Positions 1 to 8,127 of a stretch of 64,000 bases of DNA are shown in pieces (position 1 is the first letter of the stretch; every line of letters starts with the position of its first letter). Location: NCBI GenBank assembly GCA_030445745.1, contig JASUTE010000003.1, positions 1 through 64,000 on the forward strand, written 5' to 3'. A program made the translations under genes and the position numbers. This DNA comes from Candidatus Cloacimonadota bacterium. Lineage in GTDB: Bacteria; Cloacimonadota; Cloacimonadia; Cloacimonadales; TCS61. The notes under the pieces were generated by a model. The model ran no database searches, was not told the origin of the DNA, and saw only the letters and a program-made list of their open reading frames with translations.

Positions 1-30
1 GATGACAATTTCGTCCTCAAAAACCCCTCT

Positions 31-107
31 GCTCTGCTACGCTTGCCCTATGGAATGCAGCTATGCTGACGGCTTTGCCGATTCCACTAGGGCAGAGCTC
101 GCAGAGC
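31..107. repeat. Imperfect long inverted repeat (intergenic palindrome)
   Basis: The left arm begins GCTCTGCTACGCTTGCCCTA and the right arm ends GGGCAGAGCTCGCAGAGC. Reverse-complementing the right arm recovers GCTCTGC, TGCCCTA and TGGAAT in the same order as the left arm, so the stretch can fold into one long interrupted hairpin. It lies outside any recognisable gene and is richer in G+C than its surroundings, which fits a dispersed REP/MITE-like element. Copy number in the genome cannot be seen here. Confidence 0.5.
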
Positions 108-109
108 TT

Positions 110-126
110 CTCCCCTTAAAGGGGAG
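110..126. repeat. Short palindrome CTCCCCTTAAAGGGGAG
   Basis: A 17-base palindrome with seven-base arms around a TAA centre, directly after the longer inverted repeat. It is probably part of the same intergenic element; no T-tract follows, so it does not look like a terminator on the plus strand. Confidence 0.5.
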
Positions 127-302
127 CAAAAAATACTGTCGTTCTGAGGCATTCTCCGAACTCGATCGACGAAGAATCTAAATCGAAGCCCTGTGAATAT
201 GGCCAAACAATTGATGTTAAATTATTCGCAAGTGGTGAGATAGTTCACAGAACAGCCGCTGCCGTAAGTGCTATTGTAAGTGCCACCAAGCAGCCAAAGT
301 AA
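120..302 (+). pseudogene. Start-less open frame, possible 3' remnant of a gene
   Basis: This frame stays open for 60 codons to a TAA at 300-302 but has no plausible start codon with an RBS. Its last third reads like real protein (KLFASGEIVHRTAAAV, ending SATKQPK), while the first half is the repeat-like DNA after the palindrome. It may be the tail of a gene whose front was replaced by the intergenic repeat, or simply spurious. No family was recognised. Confidence 0.25.
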
Positions 303-344
303 TCGCTTTATTCCTGAGTTAGAATTAAATTTTTAGCTTTATAC

Positions 345-350
345 TTGACA
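345..350 (+). promoter_or_regulatory. TTGACA -35-like element before the lipoprotein gene
   Basis: TTGACA lies 80 bases ahead of the chosen ATG at 430, in a very A+T-rich stretch. No TATAAT sits at the usual 16-18 base spacing; TAATAG follows after 12 bases. Its weight comes from recurrence of the same hexamer ahead of most transcription units in this window. Confidence 0.3.
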
Positions 351-429
351 AATATTTTTAAATAATAGAAAAGAGATTAAAAGCATGAGGCAAGAACCAA
401 ACCAAGAGAAAAGGAGAAAAGGAGTACCT

Positions 430-681
430 ATGAAAAAAAATTTAAGATTAGGTTTAGGCTTATTATTTATAGCTACTATACTTCTTTCTGCCTGCGCTCC
501 CCCACCACCACCGATTACAAAAGACCAACTGGAGCAGGCCGAAGCAGAAGCGATTGCAGCAGAAAATAATGTAGGCCAAGGTGAACAAGAACTCAAACAG
601 CTTGAGCAAGAATTAGCAGACAAAAAAGCAGAATTGGAAAGTCTCAAGAACTATAAACAAGAACTGGAACTTCAGGAATAG
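430..681 (+). CDS. Small coiled-coil lipoprotein
   Basis: An 83-residue exported lipoprotein. The N-terminus is a lipoprotein signal (MKKN, a hydrophobic stretch, then LLSAC with the lipid-modified Cys at residue 22), followed by a proline run and a Glu/Gln/Lys-rich helical region of about 55 residues with heptad-like spacing, so a membrane-anchored coiled coil resembling Lpp or small envelope spacers is likely. The ATG at 430 is preferred over the in-frame ATG at 385 because it follows AAAAGGAG and begins the signal peptide. It ends 10 bases before the LysM gene, which shares a coiled-coil segment; the two are probably co-transcribed envelope proteins. Exact role unknown. Confidence 0.8.
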   Translation: MKKNLRLGLGLLFIATILLSACAPPPPPITKDQLEQAEAEAIAAENNVGQGEQELKQLEQELADKKAELESLKNYKQELELQE

Positions 682-691
682 GGGGGCTGCT

Positions 692-1579
692 ATGAGAAAA
701 ACACTTTTAATTGCTGTTAGTATTTTAATCCTGTTACCCGTAATGCTCAGTGCCAAAGTGGAATACATGAGCGAAGAAGAATACAAAGACCTTAGTAGAG
801 AAGAAGTTAAAAACTATTGGGCAAATTTGGAACAACAGTTAGCAGATTTTCAAGAGAGAAAAGCCAATGCTTTAGCCCAACAAAATGCATATCAAACTCG
901 AATTGCAGAGCTAAAAGAAGAAAAACAAGCAGTAGATGCTGAATATGACAGAGTTTATAATGAAATTCTCGCTATGCTTGGTGTTGACAAAACCGATTAT
1001 AGTGGAATCAGGGAAAAAATTGCTTATTTCAACAGTGAAGTTGATAATTGGCAAGGACTTTCCGATAAGGAACTGTGGAATGAAAAGAAACAAGTAAAAG
1101 AACTTGTAGCTGAATACAATCAGTATCGTAATACTCCTGAAGCTAAAGTTCCAGATTTCCGTACAGAATTTTCTGACTTAGACAATAGGATCAATAATTT
1201 AGAAAGAAGTTTAGCAGCTGCTAAACCCAAGTATTATGAAGATAGCTATACTGTAGTACGCGGGGACTGGCTTTCCAAAATAGCCGGCTATAGCTTCATC
1301 TACGATGATTACTCAAAATGGCCTATTATCTACAGAGCTAATCGTGACCAGATCAAAGATCCTAACTTGATCTATCCTGACCAAGTTCTGAAGATACCGC
1401 GTGGTCTTCCTAATACATGGAAAGTTTACAAAGGTGAATGTCTGTGGAAAATAGCTGCTTATCCTGAAGTATATGGAAGTGGTGCTAAATGGCCTGTAAT
1501 TTACAGAGCTAACAAAGACAAGATCAAAGATCCGGATCTTATCTATCCGAATCAGATCTTTGAAATTCCCAGAGACTAA
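692..1579 (+). CDS. Exported coiled-coil protein with two C-terminal LysM-like domains
   Basis: A 295-residue protein with a signal peptide (cleavage likely after MLSA, about residue 21), a predicted coiled coil near residues 40-105, and two LysM-like modules at about 185-236 and 240-293. Each module shows the pattern YTVVRGDWLSKIA / WKVYKGECLWKIA, then WP.IYRAN...IKDP.LIYP.Q...IPR. LysM domains bind N-acetylglucosamine-containing glycans, so a periplasmic or surface peptidoglycan-binding role is expected. No catalytic domain is visible. The spacing inside each LysM is longer than in the classic domain because of a YDDYSKWP / YGSGAKWP insertion typical of the variant seen in many FCB bacteria. 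A terminator follows the gene. Confidence 0.8.
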   Translation: MRKTLLIAVSILILLPVMLSAKVEYMSEEEYKDLSREEVKNYWANLEQQLADFQERKANALAQQNAYQTRIAELKEEKQAVDAEYDRVYNEILAMLGVDKTDYSGIREKIAYFNSEVDNWQGLSDKELWNEKKQVKELVAEYNQYRNTPEAKVPDFRTEFSDLDNRINNLERSLAAAKPKYYEDSYTVVRGDWLSKIAGYSFIYDDYSKWPIIYRANRDQIKDPNLIYPDQVLKIPRGLPNTWKVYKGECLWKIAAYPEVYGSGAKWPVIYRANKDKIKDPDLIYPNQIFEIPRD

Positions 1580-1595
1580 TTAAACAGAAATCTTT

Positions 1596-1623
1596 AAGCC
1601 TCTTCGCCTTTTCGGAGAGGCTT
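1596..1623 (+). terminator. Rho-independent terminator after the LysM gene
   Basis: AAGCCTCTTCG and CGGAGAGGCTT form an 11-bp stem (one G-T pair) around CCTTTT. The following sequence AATTTGTT is only moderately T-rich. It separates the lipoprotein/LysM unit from pgpH. Confidence 0.65.
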
Positions 1624-1637
1624 AATTTGTTATAACC

Positions 1638-3710
1638 GTGACCAAAAAGAAAATCTACCTGCTTTTACTAACAGCTTTGGTAATAGCTGCCTTACAATTT
1701 TTTACCAATCCTTATCGCTTTTCCATTTTAGATTACGAATTTAAATTAGGACAAATTGCGGATCGAGATATTATTGCTCCCTTTGAATTCAATATCTATA
1801 AAAGTCCAGAAACAATAGCAGCAGAACGTGAAGCTGCTGCGGCAAAAGTAAGACCAGTATATCGCGTTTCCGATAACCTCAAATATAACGCTCAAAAAAA
1901 TTTGGACTATCTATTAATTGTAAATAAAGATTCTACTATTGAAGAAAGATTACAAAAAAGCGGTTATTCTTTATCGGAGGCAGTAGTTAAATATTTAAAA
2001 AACGATAAAAACAGAATAGAGATCTACAATTATCTCACCGAGAAACTCAGTCGTATTTTCGATATTGGCATCTATCCCCAAAATTATCCCTATCAAGAGA
2101 TCAAAATAGCCCGCTACAATCGTGTTATCGATTATCATCTTTCCAGGCTTTATTCATTGGAAGAAGCAAAGGAAAAATTAATAGAAGGAATCGATTCCGA
2201 GATAAAAAAACAGACTATAACTGAAATTGCAAATTATATTTTAATAGAAAATATCGTTATCGATAACGATTTAACTCATTTGGAAAAGCAACAAGCTCGG
2301 GAGGAAATTCCACTTTCGCTTGGCAAAGTTATGAAAAATGAGAAAATAATCAGCAAAAACCAGAAGATTACAGCTAATGAACTATTAAAAATTAATTCAC
2401 TTATAAAAGCCCAACAGGAACAACAAATTTCTAAAACAGATAAAGAGATAATTTTTTCCGCTTTGGGTACTTTTATATTAGCAGCATTTTTACTTCTGTT
2501 ATTCTACTATATCCTCATAACATTTTATCGTCGCAACTTCTCATCTTATTCTCATCTCTACATACTTATTGCCGGTTTTATCCTCTCCATAATTTTCACT
2601 ATTTTTACTAATGAAGTTTTCAAAGTAAATTCATTAGCAATTCCATTTAGTTTCAGTGTTTTACTCGTTGCTATTGTTTTCAATTTGCAAGTTGGAATAT
2701 TATACAATTTTATCAGTTTAATTTTTGTAGCTCATTTTCTAAATTGGAGTTTTATAAATCCGTTACTTTTAGCGCTGGCTACTTTAGGTGGTATAGTTGC
2801 CTTAAAAGAACAGCGTAACCGCCAGAATTTTTTAAACTTAGCGCTTTACTTAGCTGGCACTTATTTCTTAGTGCAACTTGCTCTTAGCTTAATAAGTTTT
2901 AGCAAATTTTCTCTGTTTATCACCAATATGTTGTGGGGCCTGCTCTCCATTATAATTTCGGCAATCGGATTAATGATATTTGTTCCGATAATAGAAAAGA
3001 AACTGAATATGGCTACCAAAGGCGTGCTGTTGGAATTACTAGACTTCAATAATCCTCTTTTGAAGAAACTTTCAGTAGTAGTTCCAGGCACTTATCATCA
3101 TTCTTTGATAGTGGGAAATTTAGCTGAAAGTGCAGCAGAAGCTATTGGCGCTAATTACCTCTTAGCTAGGGTAGGAAGTTACTACCACGATATTGGTAAA
3201 ATGGAAAACCCACAAATATTTATTGAAAACAATGCTGATTCCAATGAATATCATGATAAAATGCTGGCAAATGAAAGTGCAGTGCTTATTAAAAAACATA
3301 TCAACGATGGTGTTTCAATGGCAAAAAAATATAACTTACCCAAAAAAGTTATCGATATTATCCGCCAACATCATGGAACTGGAAAGATAAAGTATTTTTT
3401 CAATAAAGCACGTGAAATGGAGCTGGATATCGATGAATCACAGTTTGAATATCAAGGACCAAAACCACAAACTAAAGAAGCAGCAATCGTGATGATAGCT
3501 GATATTGTGGAATCAACTACAAAATCTTTAAATGATTTTTCCGAAGATAAGATAAAACAGGTTTTAGATGATACAGTCTCTCGTCTTATCCAAGAAGAGC
3601 AATTAGATGAAGCACCACTAACAATAAAAGAACTAAAAATTATTAAGAAAAATATGCTTCCTATTTTATTAGGAGTCTATAGGAAACGTCTTGAATATCC
3701 GGAAAACTAA
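1638..3710 (+). CDS. pgpH: 7TM-HD family cyclic-di-AMP phosphodiesterase (PgpH-like)
   Basis: A 690-residue membrane protein of the 7TMR-HD family, whose studied members (Listeria PgpH) hydrolyse c-di-AMP to pApA. One N-terminal membrane segment is followed by an extracytoplasmic 7TMR-HDED region (about 35-265), several membrane spans (about 270-460) and a cytoplasmic HD domain (about 475-685). The HD metal ligands are visible as YHHSL near 486 and YYHDIGK near 517, and IADIVE near 615 completes the site. Translation appears to start at a GTG with no obvious Shine-Dalgarno sequence. The next gene, ybeY, starts inside its 3' end, the pgpH-ybeY order found in many bacteria. No diadenylate cyclase is present in the window, so the ligand is inferred from family. 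Confidence 0.88.
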   Translation: MTKKKIYLLLLTALVIAALQFFTNPYRFSILDYEFKLGQIADRDIIAPFEFNIYKSPETIAAEREAAAAKVRPVYRVSDNLKYNAQKNLDYLLIVNKDSTIEERLQKSGYSLSEAVVKYLKNDKNRIEIYNYLTEKLSRIFDIGIYPQNYPYQEIKIARYNRVIDYHLSRLYSLEEAKEKLIEGIDSEIKKQTITEIANYILIENIVIDNDLTHLEKQQAREEIPLSLGKVMKNEKIISKNQKITANELLKINSLIKAQQEQQISKTDKEIIFSALGTFILAAFLLLLFYYILITFYRRNFSSYSHLYILIAGFILSIIFTIFTNEVFKVNSLAIPFSFSVLLVAIVFNLQVGILYNFISLIFVAHFLNWSFINPLLLALATLGGIVALKEQRNRQNFLNLALYLAGTYFLVQLALSLISFSKFSLFITNMLWGLLSIIISAIGLMIFVPIIEKKLNMATKGVLLELLDFNNPLLKKLSVVVPGTYHHSLIVGNLAESAAEAIGANYLLARVGSYYHDIGKMENPQIFIENNADSNEYHDKMLANESAVLIKKHINDGVSMAKKYNLPKKVIDIIRQHHGTGKIKYFFNKAREMELDIDESQFEYQGPKPQTKEAAIVMIADIVESTTKSLNDFSEDKIKQVLDDTVSRLIQEEQLDEAPLTIKELKIIKKNMLPILLGVYRKRLEYPEN

Positions 3711-4125
3711 ACTAAATATTCAAAACAGGACAAATTTCCAAGTATCTGCTGAACTCCTGTGGCCGGTTTGGAAAGTAGTACAGCAACAAGAAAATCTATC
3801 GGAGCAAGAGATTAATATTGTGATCTGCAACGACCACCAGATGCAGTATTATAATAGAAAATATCGTGGGAAAAATAGCAGCACTGATGTTCTTTCGTTT
3901 CCCATGGATATTGCCGAAATTCCCGTTTTGGGAGATATTGTTATTGACATTGAAGCTGCTGACAGGCAAAAGGGAGAAAATTCCATAAAAATAGAATTGC
4001 AAAGGCTTTTTTTGCACGGATTATTGCATCTTTTAGGATACGATCATCTATCAAAACAGCAAGAGAAGATAATGAAAGATAAAGAGATAAGATATTGGGA
4101 AATTATAAGAAAAGGAGATAAATAA
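3691..4125 (+). CDS. ybeY: Endoribonuclease YbeY (rRNA maturation)
   Basis: A 144-residue single-domain metalloprotease-fold RNase involved in 16S rRNA 3' processing and ribosome quality control. The zinc-binding signature HGLLHLLGYDH is complete (His109, His113, His119), and the STDVLSFP motif near 64-71 is intact. Length matches the family (about 150). Translation starts at TTG, 20 bases inside pgpH, behind AGGAAAC, so translation is probably coupled. It is followed after 5 bases by the corC-like gene. Confidence 0.93.
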   Translation: MNIRKTKLNIQNRTNFQVSAELLWPVWKVVQQQENLSEQEINIVICNDHQMQYYNRKYRGKNSSTDVLSFPMDIAEIPVLGDIVIDIEAADRQKGENSIKIELQRLFLHGLLHLLGYDHLSKQQEKIMKDKEIRYWEIIRKGDK

Positions 4126-4130
4126 GTCCT

Positions 4131-5387
4131 GTGGACGAGAGTTTTTCGTATTATACGTTGATTATTTTCTTAGCTTTATCAGCTTTTTTTTCTGGTTCGG
4201 AAACCGCTTTTTTCTCGTTATCTAAAATCCAACTGAAAAAGTTGGAACAAGATAAAACCCGTGCCGCCAAAATTATCTTCAATTTATTGAAAAAACCACG
4301 CGAACTGCTTATTTTGATATTGTTGGGTAACACCATTGCCAACATTGCTGCTGCTACCACTGCTGCTCTAATTGCTATTAATATTGGAAGCAGTATTTTC
4401 ACTGCAAATGCTGCCTTATATTCTATTCTTATCGAAATTGTACTGATGACGATTTTATTAGTAGTTTTAGGCGAGGTTGCACCAAAGTTGTTATCTTTTT
4501 CCTCCCCTATAAAAGTAGCCAAACTTGCCAGTTTTATTCTGTTACCTTTGAAATATATACTCTGGCCGCTAACCCATATTTTGCTATTTATCAGTAATTT
4601 GGTATCCAAAAAACCTCAACAGGAAAATGAAACCGAATTGACTTCTGAAGATTTTAAAAAACTGGTGGATTCACAAGCAGCCCAAAACTCTTTGGAAGAA
4701 AAAGAAAAAAAGATAATAAGAAGCGTTTTCCGCTTTTCTTCTACTATTTCTAAAGAAATTATGATACCAAGAGTAGACATAGTAGCCTGCGATATTACCG
4801 AAGGCATTGAAAAGGTAAGAAAACTCATTATAAAATCAGGACACTCTCGAATTCCCGTGTTCAAGAACACCATCGACAATGTTATTGGAATCGCTTATGC
4901 GAAAGATATTTTGCTCAATCCCAATTTAAAAAGTCTGAATTCCCTGCTCCGACCAGCCTTTTTTATCACAGAAAATGTTAAAATTCAGCATGTATTGAAT
5001 CAGTTTAAAACCAAAAAAGTTCAAATTGCTATTGTAGTTGATGAATACGGCGGGACTTCCGGCATGTTGACTTTAGAAGATATTTTGGAAGAACTGGTAG
5101 GTGAAATAATGGATGAATATGATAAAGAACCGCCCATGTTCTCTCGTATCTCTCCTAATAAATTCTTAATTAATGGCATGTATTCTATTGCTAAATTGAA
5201 TAGCCAATTCAACTTAGATATACCAGAATCTAAATATAGCAATGTTTCTATCTTTTTGTTGGATATGTTTAACAGAGTACCCAACAAAAATGAAGTTTAT
5301 ATTTACCAAGACAAGGCTAAATTCACTATTAGAAATATTAAATCTCAGCGTATTAATTATGTAATAATGGAAATTTTAAAACCTTGA
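4131..5387 (+). CDS. CNNM/CorC-HlyC family membrane protein with CBS pair
   Basis: A 418-residue integral membrane protein. Residues 1-180 form a DUF21/CNNM transmembrane domain with the FSGSETAFFSLS signature near 20-31. A paired CBS region (about 200-325) contains IPVFKNTIDNVIGIAYAKDIL and QIAIVVDEYGGTSGMLTLED, followed by a CorC_HlyC domain (about 335-415). Relatives are linked to Mg2+/Co2+ efflux or transport. Translation begins at GTG behind AAAGGAGATAAATAAGTCCT. ybeY-corC adjacency is common in bacteria and supports the call. Substrate is not shown by the sequence. Confidence 0.88.
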   Translation: MDESFSYYTLIIFLALSAFFSGSETAFFSLSKIQLKKLEQDKTRAAKIIFNLLKKPRELLILILLGNTIANIAAATTAALIAINIGSSIFTANAALYSILIEIVLMTILLVVLGEVAPKLLSFSSPIKVAKLASFILLPLKYILWPLTHILLFISNLVSKKPQQENETELTSEDFKKLVDSQAAQNSLEEKEKKIIRSVFRFSSTISKEIMIPRVDIVACDITEGIEKVRKLIIKSGHSRIPVFKNTIDNVIGIAYAKDILLNPNLKSLNSLLRPAFFITENVKIQHVLNQFKTKKVQIAIVVDEYGGTSGMLTLEDILEELVGEIMDEYDKEPPMFSRISPNKFLINGMYSIAKLNSQFNLDIPESKYSNVSIFLLDMFNRVPNKNEVYIYQDKAKFTIRNIKSQRINYVIMEILKP

Positions 5388-5388
5388 T

Positions 5389-6105
5389 ATGAAAAAAATA
5401 ACTATCTTATTTCTCCTATTGGGCACTACTATTCTATTTTGTATAGAAAAAATGCAGCTTTCCATTCGCTATTTAGGTATTCCCGTGGTAGATGTCTCGA
5501 TGGAAACAAGTTCAGACCGTCTTGTGGTGCAAGCTGAATCTACAGCATTAGCCAGTTTAGCTGCCGATATGAATAATTCATATATAATAAACTATGAAGA
5601 CAATTTTCTACCAAAATCCTATAAAAAAATTATTAAACAAAAAGATTATCGGGAAAACCGCATAACTTCCTACAACAGAAAAGACCAAACCGCTAATCGG
5701 GTTAGTTTTATTGATTCCACTCTAAGTGTGCACTACCCTATACTGCCGGATACCCGAGATTTCTTCTCCGCCCTTTCCTACCTAAGATATGTGCAACAGG
5801 AAAGTGGAACTATTACTTTGGATGCCAATAAGTTACTGTGGTCTGCTAAATTCCGGTTATTAAAAAATGAGACCTTAAAAACAAATATAGGTAAAATAAA
5901 ATGCGATAAATATCTGGTGGAATTTACTAAACTTACAGATGCTAAACGTGAACGCAGTGATATGCTGACAAATAATTTGGTAGATGAAGAAAAACGACTT
6001 TATTTGTGGTTAACAAAAGATAACAAAAGAATTCCAGTAAAAGTTAAATTTCAAATGAGCCCGTTTTCTGTTTACTGGCACTTAACTGAATATGAAAATT
6101 TATAG
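5389..6105 (+). CDS. Exported DUF3108-type protein
   Basis: A 238-residue protein with an N-terminal signal peptide (about 1-18) and a beta-rich body of the DUF3108 type: repeated strands around LSIRYLGIPVVDVSM, YRENRITSYNRK, and a C-terminal LYLWLTKDNKRIPVKVKF motif. Family members are periplasmic or outer-membrane associated and of unknown biochemical function. It starts one base after the corC-like stop and overlaps the next gene by 14 bases, so it belongs to the same transcription unit. Confidence 0.7.
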   Translation: MKKITILFLLLGTTILFCIEKMQLSIRYLGIPVVDVSMETSSDRLVVQAESTALASLAADMNNSYIINYEDNFLPKSYKKIIKQKDYRENRITSYNRKDQTANRVSFIDSTLSVHYPILPDTRDFFSALSYLRYVQQESGTITLDANKLLWSAKFRLLKNETLKTNIGKIKCDKYLVEFTKLTDAKRERSDMLTNNLVDEEKRLYLWLTKDNKRIPVKVKFQMSPFSVYWHLTEYENL

Positions 6106-6415
6106 ATACCTGTTTTATATCTGGTTAGTTACCATTATCACCCTAACTTCTTGGCCAACCTTGGCCTTGCCTTCCCACAAGATATTAGGAATAGATAAAC
6201 TGGCTCACTTTTCTGTATATCTAGTTTTAGCCTTTCTGATGCTGAAAAAAGATAACAGCGTTGTAAGAAAAAAACACTACTTTTTAGCTGTCATAATTCC
6301 CGTTTTAGACGAACTGCACCAAATACCCATTCCCGGCCGTTACTTTGACTTTAGCGATATTGTTGCTGACCTGTTAGGATTTGCTATAATTTTCCTGCTA
6401 ATTAAGTTTCTCTAA
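6092..6415 (+). CDS. VanZ-like membrane protein
   Basis: A 107-residue protein with about four membrane helices and the VanZ-like landmarks DKLAHFSVYLVLAFLM (35-50) and a charged YFDFSDIVADLLG near 84-96. VanZ-like proteins are small membrane proteins of mostly unknown role; a glycopeptide-resistance function should not be assumed. It overlaps the previous gene by 14 bases, and its 3' end overlaps the convergent minus-strand gene by 14 bases. Confidence 0.75.
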   Translation: MKIYRYLFYIWLVTIITLTSWPTLALPSHKILGIDKLAHFSVYLVLAFLMLKKDNSVVRKKHYFLAVIIPVLDELHQIPIPGRYFDFSDIVADLLGFAIIFLLIKFL

Positions 6416-6776
6416 TTCGTTTAAGCGAAATTACCACTTCATAGCGATAGGGTGGTTTTTCCCAAATTTGCTTATCTAAATACTCTTGTGGATTATCTAA
6501 AAGCTCTTTTTCGCTAACTTCTGTAAAGGTTTTGTCGTCATTCAATACCCAAAAACGTTTTTCTTTTTTACTAGTTTTTTTTGTTGCCATAAGCTCTCCT
6601 ACAATTTTATATTCAGGATGTTGTTGCACGAATTTATCCAGCATTTCATAGGAAATCGCCTTATAGTACTCCTCACAGCGATTTTTACAGCTAGCAGCGC
6701 ATACTATAAGATCGGTAAACTGCTTCGTGCGTGGACAAATAATTAGATTTTGATCTTTTCTTTTTTCTCTTCTCAA
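6402..6776 (-). CDS. Small cysteine-cluster protein, function unknown
   Basis: A 124-residue protein with an N-terminal basic stretch and four cysteines, C14, C26, C30 and C34 (pattern C-X11-C-X3-C-X3-C), which could bind zinc or a small Fe-S cluster. The middle is Lys-rich (TKKTSKKEKR) and the C-terminal part ends KPPYRYEVVISLKRIRET. No known family recognised. The only available start is TTG at 6776, three bases after the dapA stop and without a clear RBS, so coupling to dapA is probable. It is the last gene of the long minus-strand operon. Confidence 0.55.
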   Translation of the reverse strand: MRREKRKDQNLIICPRTKQFTDLIVCAASCKNRCEEYYKAISYEMLDKFVQQHPEYKIVGELMATKKTSKKEKRFWVLNDDKTFTEVSEKELLDNPQEYLDKQIWEKPPYRYEVVISLKRIRET

Positions 6777-6778
6777 AT

Positions 6779-7654
6779 TTAAATTAATTTACTTTCTTCT
6801 AAAATTTTCCTTAATTTAGCTTGGTTGGCTGGGGAAATAAAATAGAGTGGTAAGCGAATTTCACGTTCTATCATTCCCATCATGTACAGTGCTTCTTTCA
6901 CTGGAATAGGATTGGTTTCCAAAAACATAGCGTAGTTCAACTGTACCAATTGTTGGTGAATTTTTAGTGCTTTATGATATTTATCTTTTGTTGCTAATTC
7001 AATAAGTTCATGCACCAATTTAGGCACAATATTGGCTGTAACAGAAATCGCTCCTTTACCACCACAACTCATTATGGGAAGATTCAAAGCATCTTCTCCA
7101 GACATTACAGAAAAATTTTCGGGAGCATCCATCACAATTCTGGAAATTTGTTGCAAATCTCCACTTGCTTCTTTTATTCCCACAATATTGTCGAACTCTT
7201 TTGCTAAGCGCAAAGTTGTGTTGGCTGCAATATTTACCCCAGTTCTGCCAGGAACATTATAGATCACAATTGGAATTTCAGTATTTTGTGCCACCTCTTT
7301 AAAATAATAATACATACCTTCCTGGGTAGGCTTATTATAATAAGGGGTTATCACTAAAGCGTAATCTGCTTTCCATTCTGCTGCTTTGGTGGTAGAGCTT
7401 ATGGTGTGAGCAATATTATTGCTTCCAGTACCCACCATTACTGGTACTCGCCCCTTTATTTTTTGAATCCCAAACCTCACAAATCTCTCTTTTTCATCGT
7501 TAGCTAAAGCGGGCGATTCTCCTGTAGTTCCGCAAAGTAAAATACCATCTGTGTGGTTCGTTATTTGAAATTCTATCAACTTTTCATAGGCATTGTAGTC
7601 GATCTCTTTATCTTTAAACGGGGTTACAAGAGCAACATAAGATCCTTCAAGCAT
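6779..7654 (-). CDS. dapA: 4-hydroxy-tetrahydrodipicolinate synthase
   Basis: DapA condenses pyruvate with aspartate semialdehyde, the committed step to meso-diaminopimelate and lysine. The 291-residue TIM barrel shows CGTTGES (41-47), YNVPGRTG with catalytic Tyr132 and Arg137, and the Schiff-base lysine Lys161 in GIKEASGDL. The ATG at 7654 is chosen over an upstream in-frame ATG because it follows a near-perfect AGGAGGT; the upstream option would run into trmL. It fits the dcw cluster in this window, where MurE carries the meso-DAP type DNPR motif. Confidence 0.95.
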   Translation of the reverse strand: MLEGSYVALVTPFKDKEIDYNAYEKLIEFQITNHTDGILLCGTTGESPALANDEKERFVRFGIQKIKGRVPVMVGTGSNNIAHTISSTTKAAEWKADYALVITPYYNKPTQEGMYYYFKEVAQNTEIPIVIYNVPGRTGVNIAANTTLRLAKEFDNIVGIKEASGDLQQISRIVMDAPENFSVMSGEDALNLPIMSCGGKGAISVTANIVPKLVHELIELATKDKYHKALKIHQQLVQLNYAMFLETNPIPVKEALYMMGMIEREIRLPLYFISPANQAKLRKILEESKLI

Positions 7655-7662
7655 ATTACCTC

Positions 7663-8127
7663 CTAATTTAAATTTGGCCAAGCTAATTGCCTAAGCGCTT
7701 CATATAACACGATACTCACGCTATTTGCCAAGTTTATCGACCTAATTTGGTCAGACATTGGAATTTTTATCGTTTTCGTCCAGTTTTTTTCCAATATTTT
7801 CATTGGAATTCCACGCGATTCAGGGCCAAAAACAAAAAAATCTTCATCTTTATATTCAAATTGAGTGTAAATATTCTGCGATTTAGTTGTACAGTAATAA
7901 ATATTATTCTGGGAATGTGCATCTAAAAAATTTTCCCAACTATCATGCAAGATCAGATGCAGATCTTGCCAATAGTCCAAGCCAGCACGACGGAGATATT
8001 TGTCGTTAAGCAAAAACCTCATTGGTTTTATAATATGCAGGGTTGCATTTGCGCCCACGCACAATCTGCCGATATTTCCAGTATTAGCTGGTATCTCTGG
8101 TTGGAATAACACTATATTCAAGCTCAT
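7663..8127 (-). CDS. trmL: tRNA (cytidine/uridine-34 2'-O)-methyltransferase TrmL
   Basis: A 154-residue SPOUT methyltransferase modifying the wobble base of certain leucine tRNAs. It shows the family N-terminus IVLFQPEIPANTGNIGR, then FGPESRGIP and a C-terminal trefoil knot segment IPMSDQIRSINLANSVSIVLYE. The ATG at 8127 is preferred: it overlaps the upstream stop as ATGA and follows CAGGAG, giving a length equal to E. coli TrmL (157). Confidence 0.92.
   Translation of the reverse strand: MSLNIVLFQPEIPANTGNIGRLCVGANATLHIIKPMRFLLNDKYLRRAGLDYWQDLHLILHDSWENFLDAHSQNNIYYCTTKSQNIYTQFEYKDEDFFVFGPESRGIPMKILEKNWTKTIKIPMSDQIRSINLANSVSIVLYEALRQLAWPNLN

Noticed and set aside
6092-6415. Glycopeptide (teicoplanin) resistance from the VanZ-like protein
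   Set aside because: No other van genes are present and VanZ-like proteins are widespread with unrelated or unknown roles.
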